A DNA stretch of 64,000 bases from Nostoc sp. FACHB-280. Lineage in GTDB: Bacteria > Cyanobacteriota > Cyanobacteriia > Cyanobacteriales > Nostocaceae. The notes below the pieces were generated by a model. The model had not been told where the DNA came from. It did not search any database and saw nothing but the letters and a program-made list of their open reading frames with translations. How positions within the stretch are numbered: the stretch's first letter is position 1; each line of letters begins with the position of its first letter. Made by a program: the position numbers and the translations under genes. The stretch lies in the NCBI RefSeq assembly GCF_014697615.1, contig NZ_JACJSD010000015.1, positions 1 to 64,000 of the forward strand. Reading direction: 5' to 3'. Shown piece after piece: positions 35,672 to 45,360 of the stretch.

Positions 35672-36727
35672 GTGTCAGAACCACGTTATGGTATTTGGTC
35701 GCCTGTTGGCGGTAACTTTGGCCCATTAAATACACCGGATGAGCCGCTTGATGCTAGTTATGAGCGCACGCGATCGCTAGTATTAGAAGCAGAACGTTTA
35801 GGATATGTCACAACCTTAGTTGCCCAGCACATTGCCAACCCCCGCAGTTTAGATTTAGAACAGTTAGAAACTTGGACAGCCTGTGCAGCCTTAGCCGAAG
35901 CCACAGAAACTATCGAAATTATCGCCGCCATTAAACCTTTATTATTTCACCCAGCCGTCTTAGCCAAAATGGCTTTAGGTATTGATGCCATTAGTCAGGG
36001 ACGTTTTGCCATTAACTTAATTAGTGCTTGGTTCCGTCCAGAAATGGAACGGACGAATATTCCCTTTCCCCCCCACGATGAACGTTATCGCTATTCAGGT
36101 GAGTGGTTGCAAGTAGTCAGAGCCTTGTGGAGTGGTGAGAAAGTAAACTTTGAAGGCGAATATTTCAAAATTCAAGATTTAAGTTTTCGACCCTTTCCTG
36201 TTGCTCAACCTTATCCACGGATTTATCTTGGCGGCGCATCAGATCCAGCGCAGATATTAGCAGTGCAACAAGCTGATGTTTACTTTATCAATGGTCAACC
36301 AATTGCAGATGTCCGCAAAGTAATTCAACAAGTTATCAGCCGTCCCCGTTCCTTACCCCAACCAGTGCGTTTTGGTTTGTCAGCCTTTGTCATTGCGCGT
36401 CCCACCGACGAAGAAGCACAAGCAGAACTAGAGCGACTGATGGCGCTGCAAAAGCTGGAAGAACAATATAAATTGAGTGTTGCCAAAGGCGTTGACAAAG
36501 AAGCAGTTATGTTTCAACTCTTTGCCAAAAATCCTGCTGTTGGCGGGAATGGTGGCACAGCCGCAGGTTTAGTTGGCAGTTATGATACAGTTGCTACTCG
36601 CGTTGCAGCTTTTGTGGATGCCGGGATCAATACTTTTATGCTGCAATTTAATCCCTTTGTCCGAGAGATGACACGTTTTGCCGAAGAAATTATGCCGCGT
36701 GTGCGACACTTGCAAAAAGTTGCTTAG
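35672..36727 (+). CDS. LLM-class FMN monooxygenase (SfnG-like), divergent paralogue
   Basis: 351 residues from the GTG at 35672. This start was chosen because GGAGG lies five bases before it and the protein then starts VSEPRYGIW, aligned with its paralogue's MSEPRYGIW; an upstream in-frame ATG at 35609 would add an unsupported leader. Shared blocks include LETWTACAALAEATETIEII, INLISAWFRPEME and HDERYRYSGEWLQVV. It probably oxygenates a related sulfonate or sulfone using FMNH2. It is followed after about 320 bases by the flavoprotein/ferredoxin pair on the same strand. Confidence 0.82.
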   Translation: MSEPRYGIWSPVGGNFGPLNTPDEPLDASYERTRSLVLEAERLGYVTTLVAQHIANPRSLDLEQLETWTACAALAEATETIEIIAAIKPLLFHPAVLAKMALGIDAISQGRFAINLISAWFRPEMERTNIPFPPHDERYRYSGEWLQVVRALWSGEKVNFEGEYFKIQDLSFRPFPVAQPYPRIYLGGASDPAQILAVQQADVYFINGQPIADVRKVIQQVISRPRSLPQPVRFGLSAFVIARPTDEEAQAELERLMALQKLEEQYKLSVAKGVDKEAVMFQLFAKNPAVGGNGGTAAGLVGSYDTVATRVAAFVDAGINTFMLQFNPFVREMTRFAEEIMPRVRHLQKVA

Positions 36728-37049
36728 GAATTTCTCAGCAGACAAAGTAACAAAATTAACTTGTGTTACCTAATGTTTGACAAACTAATAGTTAGAGTAT
36801 CATACTATCTGTAATTCGTTTTACATACTCTTTGTGCATAGCAGGGGACAGGTAATAGGTGACAGGTGACAGGGTTAAAAACTTTGTGGTGTCTAAGTTT
36901 TATTATTTATCGATGTCCTAACTAACTTGGCTACTGCAATATGTTGTGCAGACTCTATTTTCTGCATAATTAGTCCGAAGAAATAGCACTCATTCATCAC
37001 AAACAAATCAGCGACTACCGCTAAGGCAATACCAAAAAGGAGAAAAAAA
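36728..37049. other. intergenic region before the flavoprotein gene
   Basis: 322 bases. It includes a GGTGACAGGTGACAGG short duplication (36858-36873) and AT-rich DNA. AGGAG at 37038-37042 is the ribosome-binding site of the next gene. No ORF or RNA is supported. Confidence 0.4.
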
Positions 37050-38687
37050 TTGCTCACAGAAAATGAACTACAACTAAATGCTGACGTGCTGGTGATTGGT
37101 GGTGGCCCTGCCGCAGCATGGGCAGCATGGTCAGCAGCATCTCAAGGTGTCAAAGTCATCATTGTTGATAAAGGTTTTCTGGGTACGAGTGGTGCTGCTG
37201 CGGCGAGTGGTAATGGCATCATGGCTCCTTCTCCAGAGAACTGGGAAAAAGTTGTCTCAGAGCGTTATCGTGCAGGAAAAGACTTAGCTAACTTGCGTTG
37301 GATAGAGCGTGTAGTTGAAAAAACTTGGCTGAGTTTGCCCTTATTAGAAGATTGGGGTTATCGTTTCCCGAAAGAAAATGGGGAATCTGTGCGTCAGAGT
37401 TACTACGGCCCGGAATATATGCGGGTAATGCGAAAAAACCTGCTGCGTTCTGGGGTGCAGATTCTCGACCAAAGTCCGGCTCTTGAGCTTTTAGTCGCTG
37501 AAGATGGTTCTGTGGCTGGGGCAAGGGGTGTACAAAGACAACATCATCGTTTTTATACAGTTCGTGCTGGTGCAGTAGTATTAGCGAATGGTGGCTGTGC
37601 ATTCTTAAGTAAAGCATTAGGTTGCAACACTAATACAGGTGATGGAATGCTAATGGCGGTAGAAGCTGGCGGTGAACTCTCTAGTATGGAAGCTTCTAAT
37701 CACTATGCAATCTCCACTGCTTTTAATGCCACAGTCACACGAGGTGTTCCCTTTGGTTGGGCAAGTTATAGCGATGAAGAGGGGAATGATTTAGGTGGCT
37801 ATATTAATGGTCGTCGTGATCCTAGCTTCTTACCAAATGCTTTGATGAAAGGGTCTGTTTATGCTCGTTTAGATAGAGCTATACCAGAAGTTAAAGCTGT
37901 GATTGAAAAGTCCCATTTCATCGCTTTTTTACCATATAAAAAGGCTGGGATTGATCCCTATACAGAAAGAGTACCTGTGACATTGATTTTAGAAGGGACA
38001 GTCCGGGGTACAGGTGGCATTCGGATTATTGATGATAGTTGCGCGACAAAAGTACCTGGACTCTATGCGTCTGGGGATGCGGCATCGCGGGAATTTTTAG
38101 CTGGTTTAGCTTCTGGTGGTGGTGGCCCGAATGCGGCTTGGGCAATCTCTACAGGGCAGTGGGCAGGAGAAGGGGCGGCTAAGTTTGCCAAGAGTCTGGG
38201 CGCACGTGCAAATGAAAGAACTGTACGTGCAGCTGGTCAGGTGGGAATGCGATCGCCCTCCACATCTTCTGATACTTTTGATCATGAGGCGATCGTGCGT
38301 GGTGTGCAAGCCCAGATGTTCCCATTAGAGAAAAACTACTTGCGTTCCGAACAGAAGCTTCTAGACTCCCTGGCTAAATTAGAAACGCTGTGGCAACAAG
38401 TACAAGGTAATCCAAAACAGGATACTGTACGCGATATCGAATTTTCTCGGCGTGCGGTTGCTCTGACATCTGTCGCCAGATGGGCATATTTTAGTGCATT
38501 ACATCGCACAGAAACCCGCAGCGAACATATCCGCATAGATCATCCCCAAACTGATCCCAACCAGCGATATTACCAAGCCACAGGCGGTTTAGATAAGCTG
38601 TGGGTGAGACGCGATTGGATTACGGATGCTTCTGTTACATCACCAGTAGAAACTACTCAAGCCACACCCGTTGTATCAAAGTTGTAG
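37050..38687 (+). CDS. FAD-binding fumarate reductase/AprA-like flavoprotein
   Basis: 545 residues from a TTG at 37050, preceded by AGGAG eight bases earlier. FAD-binding GGGPAA lies at residues 17-22, followed by VDKGFLGTSGAAAASGNG, a C-terminal GLYASGDAAS motif and GGGGPNAAWAISTG. The fold is that of the succinate dehydrogenase/fumarate reductase/adenylylsulfate reductase alpha-subunit family; it is shorter than AprA (about 650 residues). The downstream 2[4Fe-4S] protein starts 13 bases after its stop, an arrangement like AprA-AprB. A role as an oxidoreductase of an oxidised sulfur intermediate is inference from location. Confidence 0.78.
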   Translation: MLTENELQLNADVLVIGGGPAAAWAAWSAASQGVKVIIVDKGFLGTSGAAAASGNGIMAPSPENWEKVVSERYRAGKDLANLRWIERVVEKTWLSLPLLEDWGYRFPKENGESVRQSYYGPEYMRVMRKNLLRSGVQILDQSPALELLVAEDGSVAGARGVQRQHHRFYTVRAGAVVLANGGCAFLSKALGCNTNTGDGMLMAVEAGGELSSMEASNHYAISTAFNATVTRGVPFGWASYSDEEGNDLGGYINGRRDPSFLPNALMKGSVYARLDRAIPEVKAVIEKSHFIAFLPYKKAGIDPYTERVPVTLILEGTVRGTGGIRIIDDSCATKVPGLYASGDAASREFLAGLASGGGGPNAAWAISTGQWAGEGAAKFAKSLGARANERTVRAAGQVGMRSPSTSSDTFDHEAIVRGVQAQMFPLEKNYLRSEQKLLDSLAKLETLWQQVQGNPKQDTVRDIEFSRRAVALTSVARWAYFSALHRTETRSEHIRIDHPQTDPNQRYYQATGGLDKLWVRRDWITDASVTSPVETTQATPVVSKL

Positions 38688-38700
38688 CCAAAATAAAATT

Positions 38701-39042
38701 ATGATTGAGCTTGTCAGCCATAAACTCTGTATTAATTGCAATCTTTGTGTTCAAGTTTGTCCGACTAATGTTTTTGATGCAGTTCCTAACCAACCACCTG
38801 TGATTGCTCGCAAAGAAGACTGTCAAACTTGTTTTATGTGTGAAGCTTATTGTCCTGCGGATGCGCTTTATGTTGCACCCCAGTCTCATACGGAGATTGC
38901 AGTTAATGAGGATGATTTGATTGAAAGTGGCATTATGGGTGAATATCGTAAGATATTAGGTTGGGGATATGGCAGAAAAAATAATAGTGAATTAGATACG
39001 GCGCATAAATTACGCCAATTACCGCGCCCATATCAAAGTTAA
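38701..39042 (+). CDS. 2[4Fe-4S] ferredoxin-type subunit
   Basis: 113 residues from the ATG at 38701; an upstream in-frame start at 38671 overlaps the flavoprotein and is less likely. Two CxxCxxCxxxCP cluster motifs are complete: Cys10, 13, 16, 20 and Cys41, 44, 47, 51. The C-terminal tail (about residues 70-113) is specific to this family of partner subunits. Being 13 bases after the flavoprotein, it probably carries electrons to or from its FAD. AprB-like or other flavoprotein partner subunits are the nearest models. Confidence 0.85.
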   Translation: MIELVSHKLCINCNLCVQVCPTNVFDAVPNQPPVIARKEDCQTCFMCEAYCPADALYVAPQSHTEIAVNEDDLIESGIMGEYRKILGWGYGRKNNSELDTAHKLRQLPRPYQS

Positions 39043-39094
39043 ACAGATTTTCTGGGGAGACTGGGTGATACCATGTTCGGTAAATCACTTACGA

Positions 39095-39385
39095 TTAAAG
39101 CCCGATTTTAATCCACGAGTGAAAACCAGTTAACCCTTGAATCAACTCTTGCTGTTGAAGCAAAGATTGACAGCGATGAAATAAAATTTCCTCCAAATCA
39201 TCAAGTGTCTCAAATGTTGTATTGGCAATTGGTTCATCAACCAAAGTCCACAATCTTTCTGCGGGTTGTAATTCAGGGGAATGAGGTGGGAAAAAAGTTA
39301 AGTGAAGTCCTTCGGGAATCTTTAAATTCTTGCTGGTATCCCATCCAGCTCGGTCAATAGCTAAAAGAATGCTGACTTTTATTAT
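39095..39385 (-). pseudogene. IS630-family transposase, C-terminal remnant
   Basis: An open frame on the minus strand with no start, ending at TAA (39095-39097). It reads from VSILLAIDRAGWDTS through LTFFPPHSPELQPAERLW to GFHSWIKIGL. The FPPHSPELQPAERLW block is the characteristic C-terminal part of the DDE domain of IS630-type transposases. The upstream two thirds of the gene are missing. It abuts the 3' end of the sulfur island, and a similar element may begin at the left edge of the window. Confidence 0.8.
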
Positions 39386-39455
39386 AAAAAATTAATAGGT
39401 TCCATCGTTAATCCTTGATATGTCAGCTTTCGATGTATCTAAGATACATACAGCC

Positions 39456-39498
39456 AAAATAGGGTGCGTTACTTTATTTGCGTAACTCACCCTATTTT
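39456..39498 (-). terminator. strong hairpin after the CAP-family gene
   Basis: AAAATAGGGTGCGTTAC (39456-39472) pairs with GTAACTCACCCTATTTT (39482-39498) with one mismatch and a nine-base loop. It is 28 bases past the stop of the minus-strand gene and carries A/T tracts on both sides. Confidence 0.65.
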
Positions 39499-39525
39499 TA
39501 AGCAAGTTTTAACTGAATTATCTTC

Positions 39526-40065
39526 CTAACGTCTGCGGATAAATATTTGGGTGAAGTAAACTGCACCTCTGCTATTTGCCGCCACACCAACACCTGTGAG
39601 GTTGTAATTACCTTTGATATTAGCCAAATGTCCTGTGCTTCTCAGCCAACCTTGCACAGCCTGGGTTGCAGGATCGCTATATCCCTGATTGTAAGCCACA
39701 TTTTCTGCTGCTGCGCTGTAGGGTATTGTAACTGCGATCGCTTGAATTCTTGCGCCAAAACCATCATGACCAAATGCAACTCGCCCCTGAGCCATGTTTT
39801 GACTATGAGTCCTAGCTTGATTGTCAATAGTTGAGTTACGTGTTAATGCTGGTAGACCAACAGAAGCTCGATATTGATTAATTTGGTTGAATACTGTAAG
39901 TTCTAACGCCGCAGTATTTACAGTTGATTGTGCCAGTTGGATGCTGTGGTCTGACATCTTAGGTTGTTGCAAGGTAGCAGGTTGAACTGGTGCGGAAAAA
40001 GCGGTTACGCCTCCAATTAAGGCTAGAGTCGCTACACCAGCACTGTATATTTTATTCTGAATCAT
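39526..40065 (-). CDS. secreted CAP/SCP-domain protein
   Basis: 179 residues. A signal peptide (KIYSAGVATLALIGGVTAF, then SAPVQPA) is followed by a CAP (SCP/PR-1) domain from about residue 50. Recognisable features are FNQINQYRASVGLPALTRN, ARTHSQNMAQG, the FGHDGF metal-binding-like histidine, AENVAYN and WLRSTGHLANI. These are small cysteine-poor bacterial CAP proteins of unknown enzymatic role. It stands alone between an IS remnant and trpB, transcribed on the minus strand. Confidence 0.85.
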   Translation of the reverse strand: MIQNKIYSAGVATLALIGGVTAFSAPVQPATLQQPKMSDHSIQLAQSTVNTAALELTVFNQINQYRASVGLPALTRNSTIDNQARTHSQNMAQGRVAFGHDGFGARIQAIAVTIPYSAAAENVAYNQGYSDPATQAVQGWLRSTGHLANIKGNYNLTGVGVAANSRGAVYFTQIFIRRR

Positions 40066-40348
40066 TAATAGGTAGCCCTAAACACACTGAAAGAGAACAC
40101 TTCCAGATAATGTACCGGACTCATGTAAACTGGACAAATAGGCTATGAGCCAGCATCTGGGGATTTATGCTGCTCTACCTTGCAAAATTGCCAACCAACT
40201 TACGTATTCATCAATTTTCATACATCATCATTCTCTAGGCAGAGAAATAAATGCTGACACACCTAAATTATGTGTTCAGTTGGCAGAGGTGTAGAGGAAG
40301 AATATCTTACTCTACACTCAGCACTCAGCACTTTCTACTCAGCACTTT

Positions 40349-41590
40349 TTACTGTGGAGTTAAAAACTTAGCGACGGTTTGCACATCTTTGTCACCGCGT
40401 CCAGAACAGTTAATGATAATTTTGGGACTACCGTTAAGTTGGGGACAGAGGGTTTCCAGATAGGCGATCGCATGAGAAGTTTCCAAAGCTGGGATAATAC
40501 CTTCTAAGCGAGAAAGCTTTTGGAATGCTGCCAAAGCTTCTGCATCTGTCACACTGTAATATTCTGCCCGATTCGTATCTTTTAAATAACTGTGTTCTGG
40601 CCCTACACCGGGATAATCTAACCCCGCGCTAATTGAGTGCGCCTCGGTGACTTGTCCATCTTCATCTTGTAGTAGATAACTCATCGCGCCGTGCAGTACC
40701 CCAACCCGTCCTTTTGTCAAGGTAGCGGCGTGTTTATCTGTATTCACACCTTCGCCAGCAGCCTCTACCCCAATTAACCGCACAGATGGCTCATTGACAA
40801 ACTCATAAAACAGCCCCATTGCATTGGAACCACCACCCACACAAGCCAAGAGAATATCAGGTAAACCGCCCCACTTTTCTAAAGCTTGGGCGCGAGTTTC
40901 TTGACCAATCACCGCGTGAAAATCGCGCACCATCATTGGGTAAGGATGCGGCCCGGCTACAGAACCAAGAATGTAGTGAGTTGTTTCAACATTTGTCACC
41001 CAATCCCGAATTGCTTCCGAAGTCGCATCCTTGAGAGTACCTGTACCAGCTTCCACCGGACGGACTTCTGCTCCCATCAACCGCATTCTAAACACGTTCA
41101 AAGCTTGGCGTTCCATATCGTGAACACCCATGTAAATCACACATTCCAAGCCAAATCGGGCGCAAACTGTGGCTGTTGCAACGCCATGCTGTCCAGCGCC
41201 AGTTTCGGCAATAATTCGCTGCTTACCCATGCGCTTGGCTAATAATACTTGACCCAAAGCGTTATTAATTTTGTGTGCGCCCGTGTGATTTAAATCTTCC
41301 CGCTTTAAATAAATCTGCGCCCCTGTACCATCAGGTCGGGCATAATGAGCAGTCAGCCGTTCAGCAAAATACAACGGTGTAGCGCGTCCCACATAATCCC
41401 GCAGCAGTTGTTGGAGTTCTGCTTGAAACTCTGGGTCATGACGATATTGCTGATAAGCTGTTTCCAATTCAGCTAAAGCAGGCATCAGGGTTTCCGGGAC
41501 GTACTTACCGCCAAAGCGTCCAAAGCGTCCTTGTGTATCGGGAACCTGAGCAGTTGTGGAAGAATTTGGAGAGAGGGGAGTAATAGTCAC
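40349..41590 (-). CDS. trpB: tryptophan synthase beta chain
   Basis: 413 residues, typical of TrpB. It makes tryptophan from indole and serine in the alpha2-beta2 complex. The PLP-binding lysine is Lys107 in [11 protein letters not shown], with the KREDLNHTG block before it, the ETGAGQHG segment and the phosphate-binding GGGSNAMG near residues 255-262. The catalytic acid region EAAGEG follows. The start at 41590 is supported by the standard N-terminus ([15 protein letters not shown]). It is not in a trp operon here; the gene upstream is a divergent SUI1-type factor. Confidence 0.95.
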   Translation of the reverse strand: MTITPLSPNSSTTAQVPDTQGRFGRFGGKYVPETLMPALAELETAYQQYRHDPEFQAELQQLLRDYVGRATPLYFAERLTAHYARPDGTGAQIYLKREDLNHTGAHKINNALGQVLLAKRMGKQRIIAETGAGQHGVATATVCARFGLECVIYMGVHDMERQALNVFRMRLMGAEVRPVEAGTGTLKDATSEAIRDWVTNVETTHYILGSVAGPHPYPMMVRDFHAVIGQETRAQALEKWGGLPDILLACVGGGSNAMGLFYEFVNEPSVRLIGVEAAGEGVNTDKHAATLTKGRVGVLHGAMSYLLQDEDGQVTEAHSISAGLDYPGVGPEHSYLKDTNRAEYYSVTDAEALAAFQKLSRLEGIIPALETSHAIAYLETLCPQLNGSPKIIINCSGRGDKDVQTVAKFLTPQ

Positions 41591-41788
41591 GGAATTATCT
41601 TGATGACAAGTAAAGACTTCATTAATTATAAAGAGTCTAGAACAGTAATTCGTAACTCCTCAACAATCTCTCTAAAAATACCTCCGCACACCTTTGCGTT
41701 GAAAACGGTAAATTGCGAACCACTGTGAAACTCGCCTTACCTGACACCATAATGGATGTAGTAGAACTGATCACTACCGCAATTTTGT

Positions 41789-42133
41789 ATGTCTGCTTCC
41801 AAATCCAACTCTGATAAAAAGATTGTCTATCAAGAATTCGGTAACGATAACTCCGCCGCTATCGAACGACCAATTCAGGAACTTCCACCGCAACAACAAA
41901 ACTTGAGAATCCAAGCCACACGCACCGGACGCAAGGGAAAAACGGTAACGGTGGTTACTGGGTTTCAAGCCAAACCGGAAACTTTAGCAGATTTAGTCAA
42001 GCAGTTAAAAACCCAATGCGGTACAGGTGGGACAGTCAAAGAGAACACCATCGAAATTCAAGGCGAACACAAGCAGAAAATTTTAGAGATTGTTACCAAA
42101 TTAGGTTACAAAGCCAAACTCAGTGGCGGCTAA
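41789..42133 (+). CDS. SUI1/YciH-type translation initiation factor
   Basis: 114 residues. The N-terminus is disordered and polar, and from about residue 45 it carries the SUI1 fold with KTVTVVTGFQAKPETLADLVKQLKTQCGTGGTVKEN, IEIQGEHKQKI and a terminal YKAKLSGG. These small eIF1-like proteins bind the ribosome and influence start-codon choice in other systems. It is divergent from trpB and followed by a separate small membrane-protein gene. Confidence 0.88.
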   Translation: MSASKSNSDKKIVYQEFGNDNSAAIERPIQELPPQQQNLRIQATRTGRKGKTVTVVTGFQAKPETLADLVKQLKTQCGTGGTVKENTIEIQGEHKQKILEIVTKLGYKAKLSGG

Positions 42134-42204
42134 TGAATCAGATAGACCACATTTTTGCGATGCTATCTTTGAGGAGTATAAACATAGTCTGACAGGAGGC
42201 TTAC

Positions 42205-42363
42205 ATGGACTTAATTAGGCTAGTAGCGGCAATTTTTCTACCGCCTTTGGGAGTATTTTTACAAGTCGGTTTAGGGAAAGATTTTTGGATTAATATCCTT
42301 TTGACATTTCTAGGGTATATTCCGGGGATTGTACATGCAGTTTGGATAATCGCCAAGAAATAA
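42205..42363 (+). CDS. Pmp3/YqaE-family small membrane protein
   Basis: 52 residues with an excellent AGGAGG site (42194-42199) five bases before the ATG. It has two membrane helices: LVAAIFLPPLGVFLQVGLG and a second ending in YIPGIVHAVWIIAKK. The PPLGVFLQ and GYIPGIVHA blocks are diagnostic for the Pmp3 family (salt-stress-related small hydrophobic proteins). It follows the SUI1-type gene by 71 bases on the same strand and may be co-transcribed. Confidence 0.85.
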   Translation: MDLIRLVAAIFLPPLGVFLQVGLGKDFWINILLTFLGYIPGIVHAVWIIAKK

Positions 42364-42618
42364 TCGCGATCGCTTGATGATCATCCATTATCGATAGTAT
42401 GTAAGCAATAGTGGTTTTCATCAAGCATTGTGACAATTTTGGCAAAACCTGAACTTTGTGCCTCAGTGTGTTGGGAAAATATTAATTTTTCAGGTAATAA
42501 TACTACTTCTCCAAGACGTGAAGACCGATCCAGTTAGTTGCGCTATGCTTCATACAATAACCATATAAGAATTTGTTTTCTCTGCGCTTCATATTTGGAG
42601 TGGTTATTCAAAAAGCCT

Positions 42619-45237
42619 ATGCAACCTACTAACCCTAACCAATTTACCGAAAAAGCTTGGGAAGCGATCGCCCACACGCCGGAGATTGCTAAACAATATC
42701 ACCAACAACAAATCGAAAGCGAACACCTGCTCAAAGCACTGCTAGAACAAGAAGGTTTAGCCAGCAGCATTTTAACCAAGGCAAGTGTGAATCTGCAAAA
42801 AATCCGCGATCGCACTGATCAATTTCTCCAGCGTCAGCCAAAGGTGTCTGGTACAAGTAGTTCTGTGTTCTTGGGACGCAGTTTAGACACCCTGTTAGAC
42901 CGGGCGGAGAACTATCGCAAAGATTTTAAAGACGAATATATTTCGATTGAACACTTGTTGCTTGGTTATGCCAAAGATGACCGCTTTGGCAAAAGTCTAC
43001 TCCAAGAGTTCGGTTTAGACGAAGGCAAGTTGAAAAATATTATTAAACAAATTCGTGGGAGCCAGAAAGTGACCGACCAAAATCCAGAAGGTAAATACGA
43101 AGCACTGGAAAAATATGGACGTGACCTCACCGAAGCCGCCCGCAAAGGTCAACTCGATCCGGTGATTGGTCGGGATGACGAGATTCGCCGGACTGTGCAG
43201 ATTCTCTCCCGTCGTACCAAGAATAATCCGGTGTTGATTGGGGAACCTGGGGTTGGTAAAACTGCGATCGCCGAAGGATTGGCCCAACGTATTGTAGCTG
43301 GTGATGTTCCCCAATCCCTGAAAGACCGCAAACTCATCGCCCTAGATATGGGTGCTTTGATTGCGGGGGCGAAATTCCGGGGTGAATTTGAAGAACGCCT
43401 GAAAGCAGTTTTAAAAGAAGTTACCGAATCTGGCGGGAATATAGTTCTATTTATTGATGAAATTCATACCGTTGTCGGTGCGGGTGCAACCCAAGGGGCG
43501 ATGGATGCGGGAAACTTGTTAAAACCGATGTTGGCGCGGGGTGAGTTGCGTTGTATTGGGGCGACAACTTTAGATGAGTATCGCAAATATATCGAAAAAG
43601 ATGCCGCTTTAGAAAGACGCTTCCAACAAGTTTATGTTGATCAGCCCAGCGTTGAAGATACGATTTCGATTTTGCGCGGCTTGCGGGAACGCTATGAAAA
43701 CCACCACGGGGTGAAGATTTCTGATAGTGCTTTAGTTGCTGCGTCTACATTATCGAGTCGGTATATTAGCGATCGCTTTTTACCAGATAAAGCCATTGAC
43801 TTAGTAGACGAAGCCGCCGCCCGGTTGAAAATGGAAATTACCTCTAAACCGGAAGAACTCGACGAAATTGATCGCAAAATTCTCCAATTAGAAATGGAGA
43901 AATTATCTTTGCAAAAAGAAAGTGATGCAGCTTCTCGTGAACGGTTGGAAAGATTAGAAAAAGAAATTGCCGACCTTAAAGAAGAACAAAGAACTCTCAG
44001 CGCCCAATGGCAGTCTGAAAAAGATATTATCAACAAAATTCAGTCTGTTAAAAAAGACATTGAACGGGTAAACTTAGAAATTCAGCAAGCAGAAAGAAAC
44101 TACGACCTCAACCGTGCGGCAGAATTAAAATACGGTCAGTTAACTGATTTACACCGCAAACTTGAAATTGCTGAAAGTGAATTAGCCAACGCCCAAAGAA
44201 GTGGTAAATCTCTGCTACGGGAAGAAGTTACGGAATCTGATATTGCGGAAGTTATTTCTAAATGGACAGGAATTCCGATTAGTAAATTGGTGGAATCTGA
44301 GAAAGAAAAGCTGCTGCATTTAGAAGATGAATTACATCATCGAGTAGTTGGACAAGCAGAAGCCGTGACAGCAGTCGCCGATGCAATTCAGCGATCGCGT
44401 GCTGGGTTAGCTGACCCCAATCGTCCCATCGCCAGCTTTGTTTTCCTTGGCCCTACAGGTGTGGGTAAAACCGAGTTAGCCAAAGCCTTAGCGGCGTATA
44501 TGTTCGACACGGAAGACGCACTGGTGCGAATTGATATGTCGGAGTACATGGAAAAACACGCCGTGTCGCGGTTAATTGGTGCGCCTCCGGGATATGTAGG
44601 TTATGAAGAAGGCGGACAACTCACGGAAGCAATTCGCCGTCGTCCTTACGCCGTGATTTTGTTTGACGAAATTGAAAAAGCCCACCCCGATGTATTTAAT
44701 ATATTTCTGCAAATTTTAGATGATGGGCGCGTCACCGATGCTCAAGGTCATACTGTGGACTTCAAGAACACAATTATTATTATGACTAGCAACATCGGTT
44801 CACAGTTCATTCTTGATATTGCTGGGGATAATTCTCGCTACGACGAAATGCGTCATCGGGTAATGGAAGCAATGCGGAATAGTTTCCGTCCAGAGTTCCT
44901 CAACCGGATTGATGAAGTTATTATCTTCCACAGTTTAGATAAGAAAGAACTGCGGCATATTGTCCAATTGCAAGTTGGTAGATTAAGAGACAGGTTGAGC
45001 GATCGCAAAATATCTCTCAAACTCTCCGATGCTGCGCTAGACTTTTTGGCAGAAGTTGGTTACGACCCTGTATTTGGCGCACGTCCACTCAAACGCGCCA
45101 TCCAACGCGAGTTAGAAACCCAAATCGCCAAAGCCCTACTCCGCAGCGAATTCCACGACGGCGACACCATCTTTGTCGATGTGCAGAATGAACGCTTGGC
45201 GTTTAGTCGCTTACCTGTGGAAGTATTTAGCAGTTAA
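42619..45237 (+). CDS. clpB: ATP-dependent chaperone ClpB
   Basis: 872 residues from the ATG at 42619, which gives the standard [17 protein letters not shown] start; an in-frame ATG at 42538 would add an unsupported 27 residues. ClpB is the AAA+ disaggregase that works with DnaK. The Clp N-domain spans about residues 1-145, NBD1 has Walker A GEPGVGKT (near 207) and Walker B LFIDEIHT, then a coiled-coil middle domain (about 405-525), and NBD2 has GPTGVGKT (near 610) and the C-terminal small domain. Its own terminator follows. It is one of the clearest calls in the window. Confidence 0.95.
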   Translation: MQPTNPNQFTEKAWEAIAHTPEIAKQYHQQQIESEHLLKALLEQEGLASSILTKASVNLQKIRDRTDQFLQRQPKVSGTSSSVFLGRSLDTLLDRAENYRKDFKDEYISIEHLLLGYAKDDRFGKSLLQEFGLDEGKLKNIIKQIRGSQKVTDQNPEGKYEALEKYGRDLTEAARKGQLDPVIGRDDEIRRTVQILSRRTKNNPVLIGEPGVGKTAIAEGLAQRIVAGDVPQSLKDRKLIALDMGALIAGAKFRGEFEERLKAVLKEVTESGGNIVLFIDEIHTVVGAGATQGAMDAGNLLKPMLARGELRCIGATTLDEYRKYIEKDAALERRFQQVYVDQPSVEDTISILRGLRERYENHHGVKISDSALVAASTLSSRYISDRFLPDKAIDLVDEAAARLKMEITSKPEELDEIDRKILQLEMEKLSLQKESDAASRERLERLEKEIADLKEEQRTLSAQWQSEKDIINKIQSVKKDIERVNLEIQQAERNYDLNRAAELKYGQLTDLHRKLEIAESELANAQRSGKSLLREEVTESDIAEVISKWTGIPISKLVESEKEKLLHLEDELHHRVVGQAEAVTAVADAIQRSRAGLADPNRPIASFVFLGPTGVGKTELAKALAAYMFDTEDALVRIDMSEYMEKHAVSRLIGAPPGYVGYEEGGQLTEAIRRRPYAVILFDEIEKAHPDVFNIFLQILDDGRVTDAQGHTVDFKNTIIIMTSNIGSQFILDIAGDNSRYDEMRHRVMEAMRNSFRPEFLNRIDEVIIFHSLDKKELRHIVQLQVGRLRDRLSDRKISLKLSDAALDFLAEVGYDPVFGARPLKRAIQRELETQIAKALLRSEFHDGDTIFVDVQNERLAFSRLPVEVFSS

Positions 45238-45260
45238 TTTGTAAATATTTCGCGCAAAGG

Positions 45261-45294
45261 CGCAAAGGCATAAAGGGTGTCTTTGCGTTTTTTT
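45261..45294 (+). terminator. rho-independent terminator after clpB
   Basis: CGCAAAG (45261-45267) pairs with CTTTGCG (45281-45287) around a 13-base loop, followed by seven Ts. It lies 24 bases past the clpB stop. Confidence 0.7.
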
Positions 45295-45360
45295 ATGGGT
45301 TGTTATCTGGTTCTGTATACTTGCAGAAAACGTTAATGCCGATTTTGAGGATATATAAGA

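Noticed and set aside
37050-39042. True dissimilatory adenylylsulfate reductase (AprAB)
   Set aside because: The flavoprotein is too short and the organism is an oxygenic cyanobacterium; only the general family is supported.
40066-40348. Possible tRNA or small RNA gene in the gap upstream of the CAP gene
   Set aside because: No cloverleaf arms or TTCGA-type T-loop could be found; the stretch holds ACTCAGC repeats near 40311-40345.
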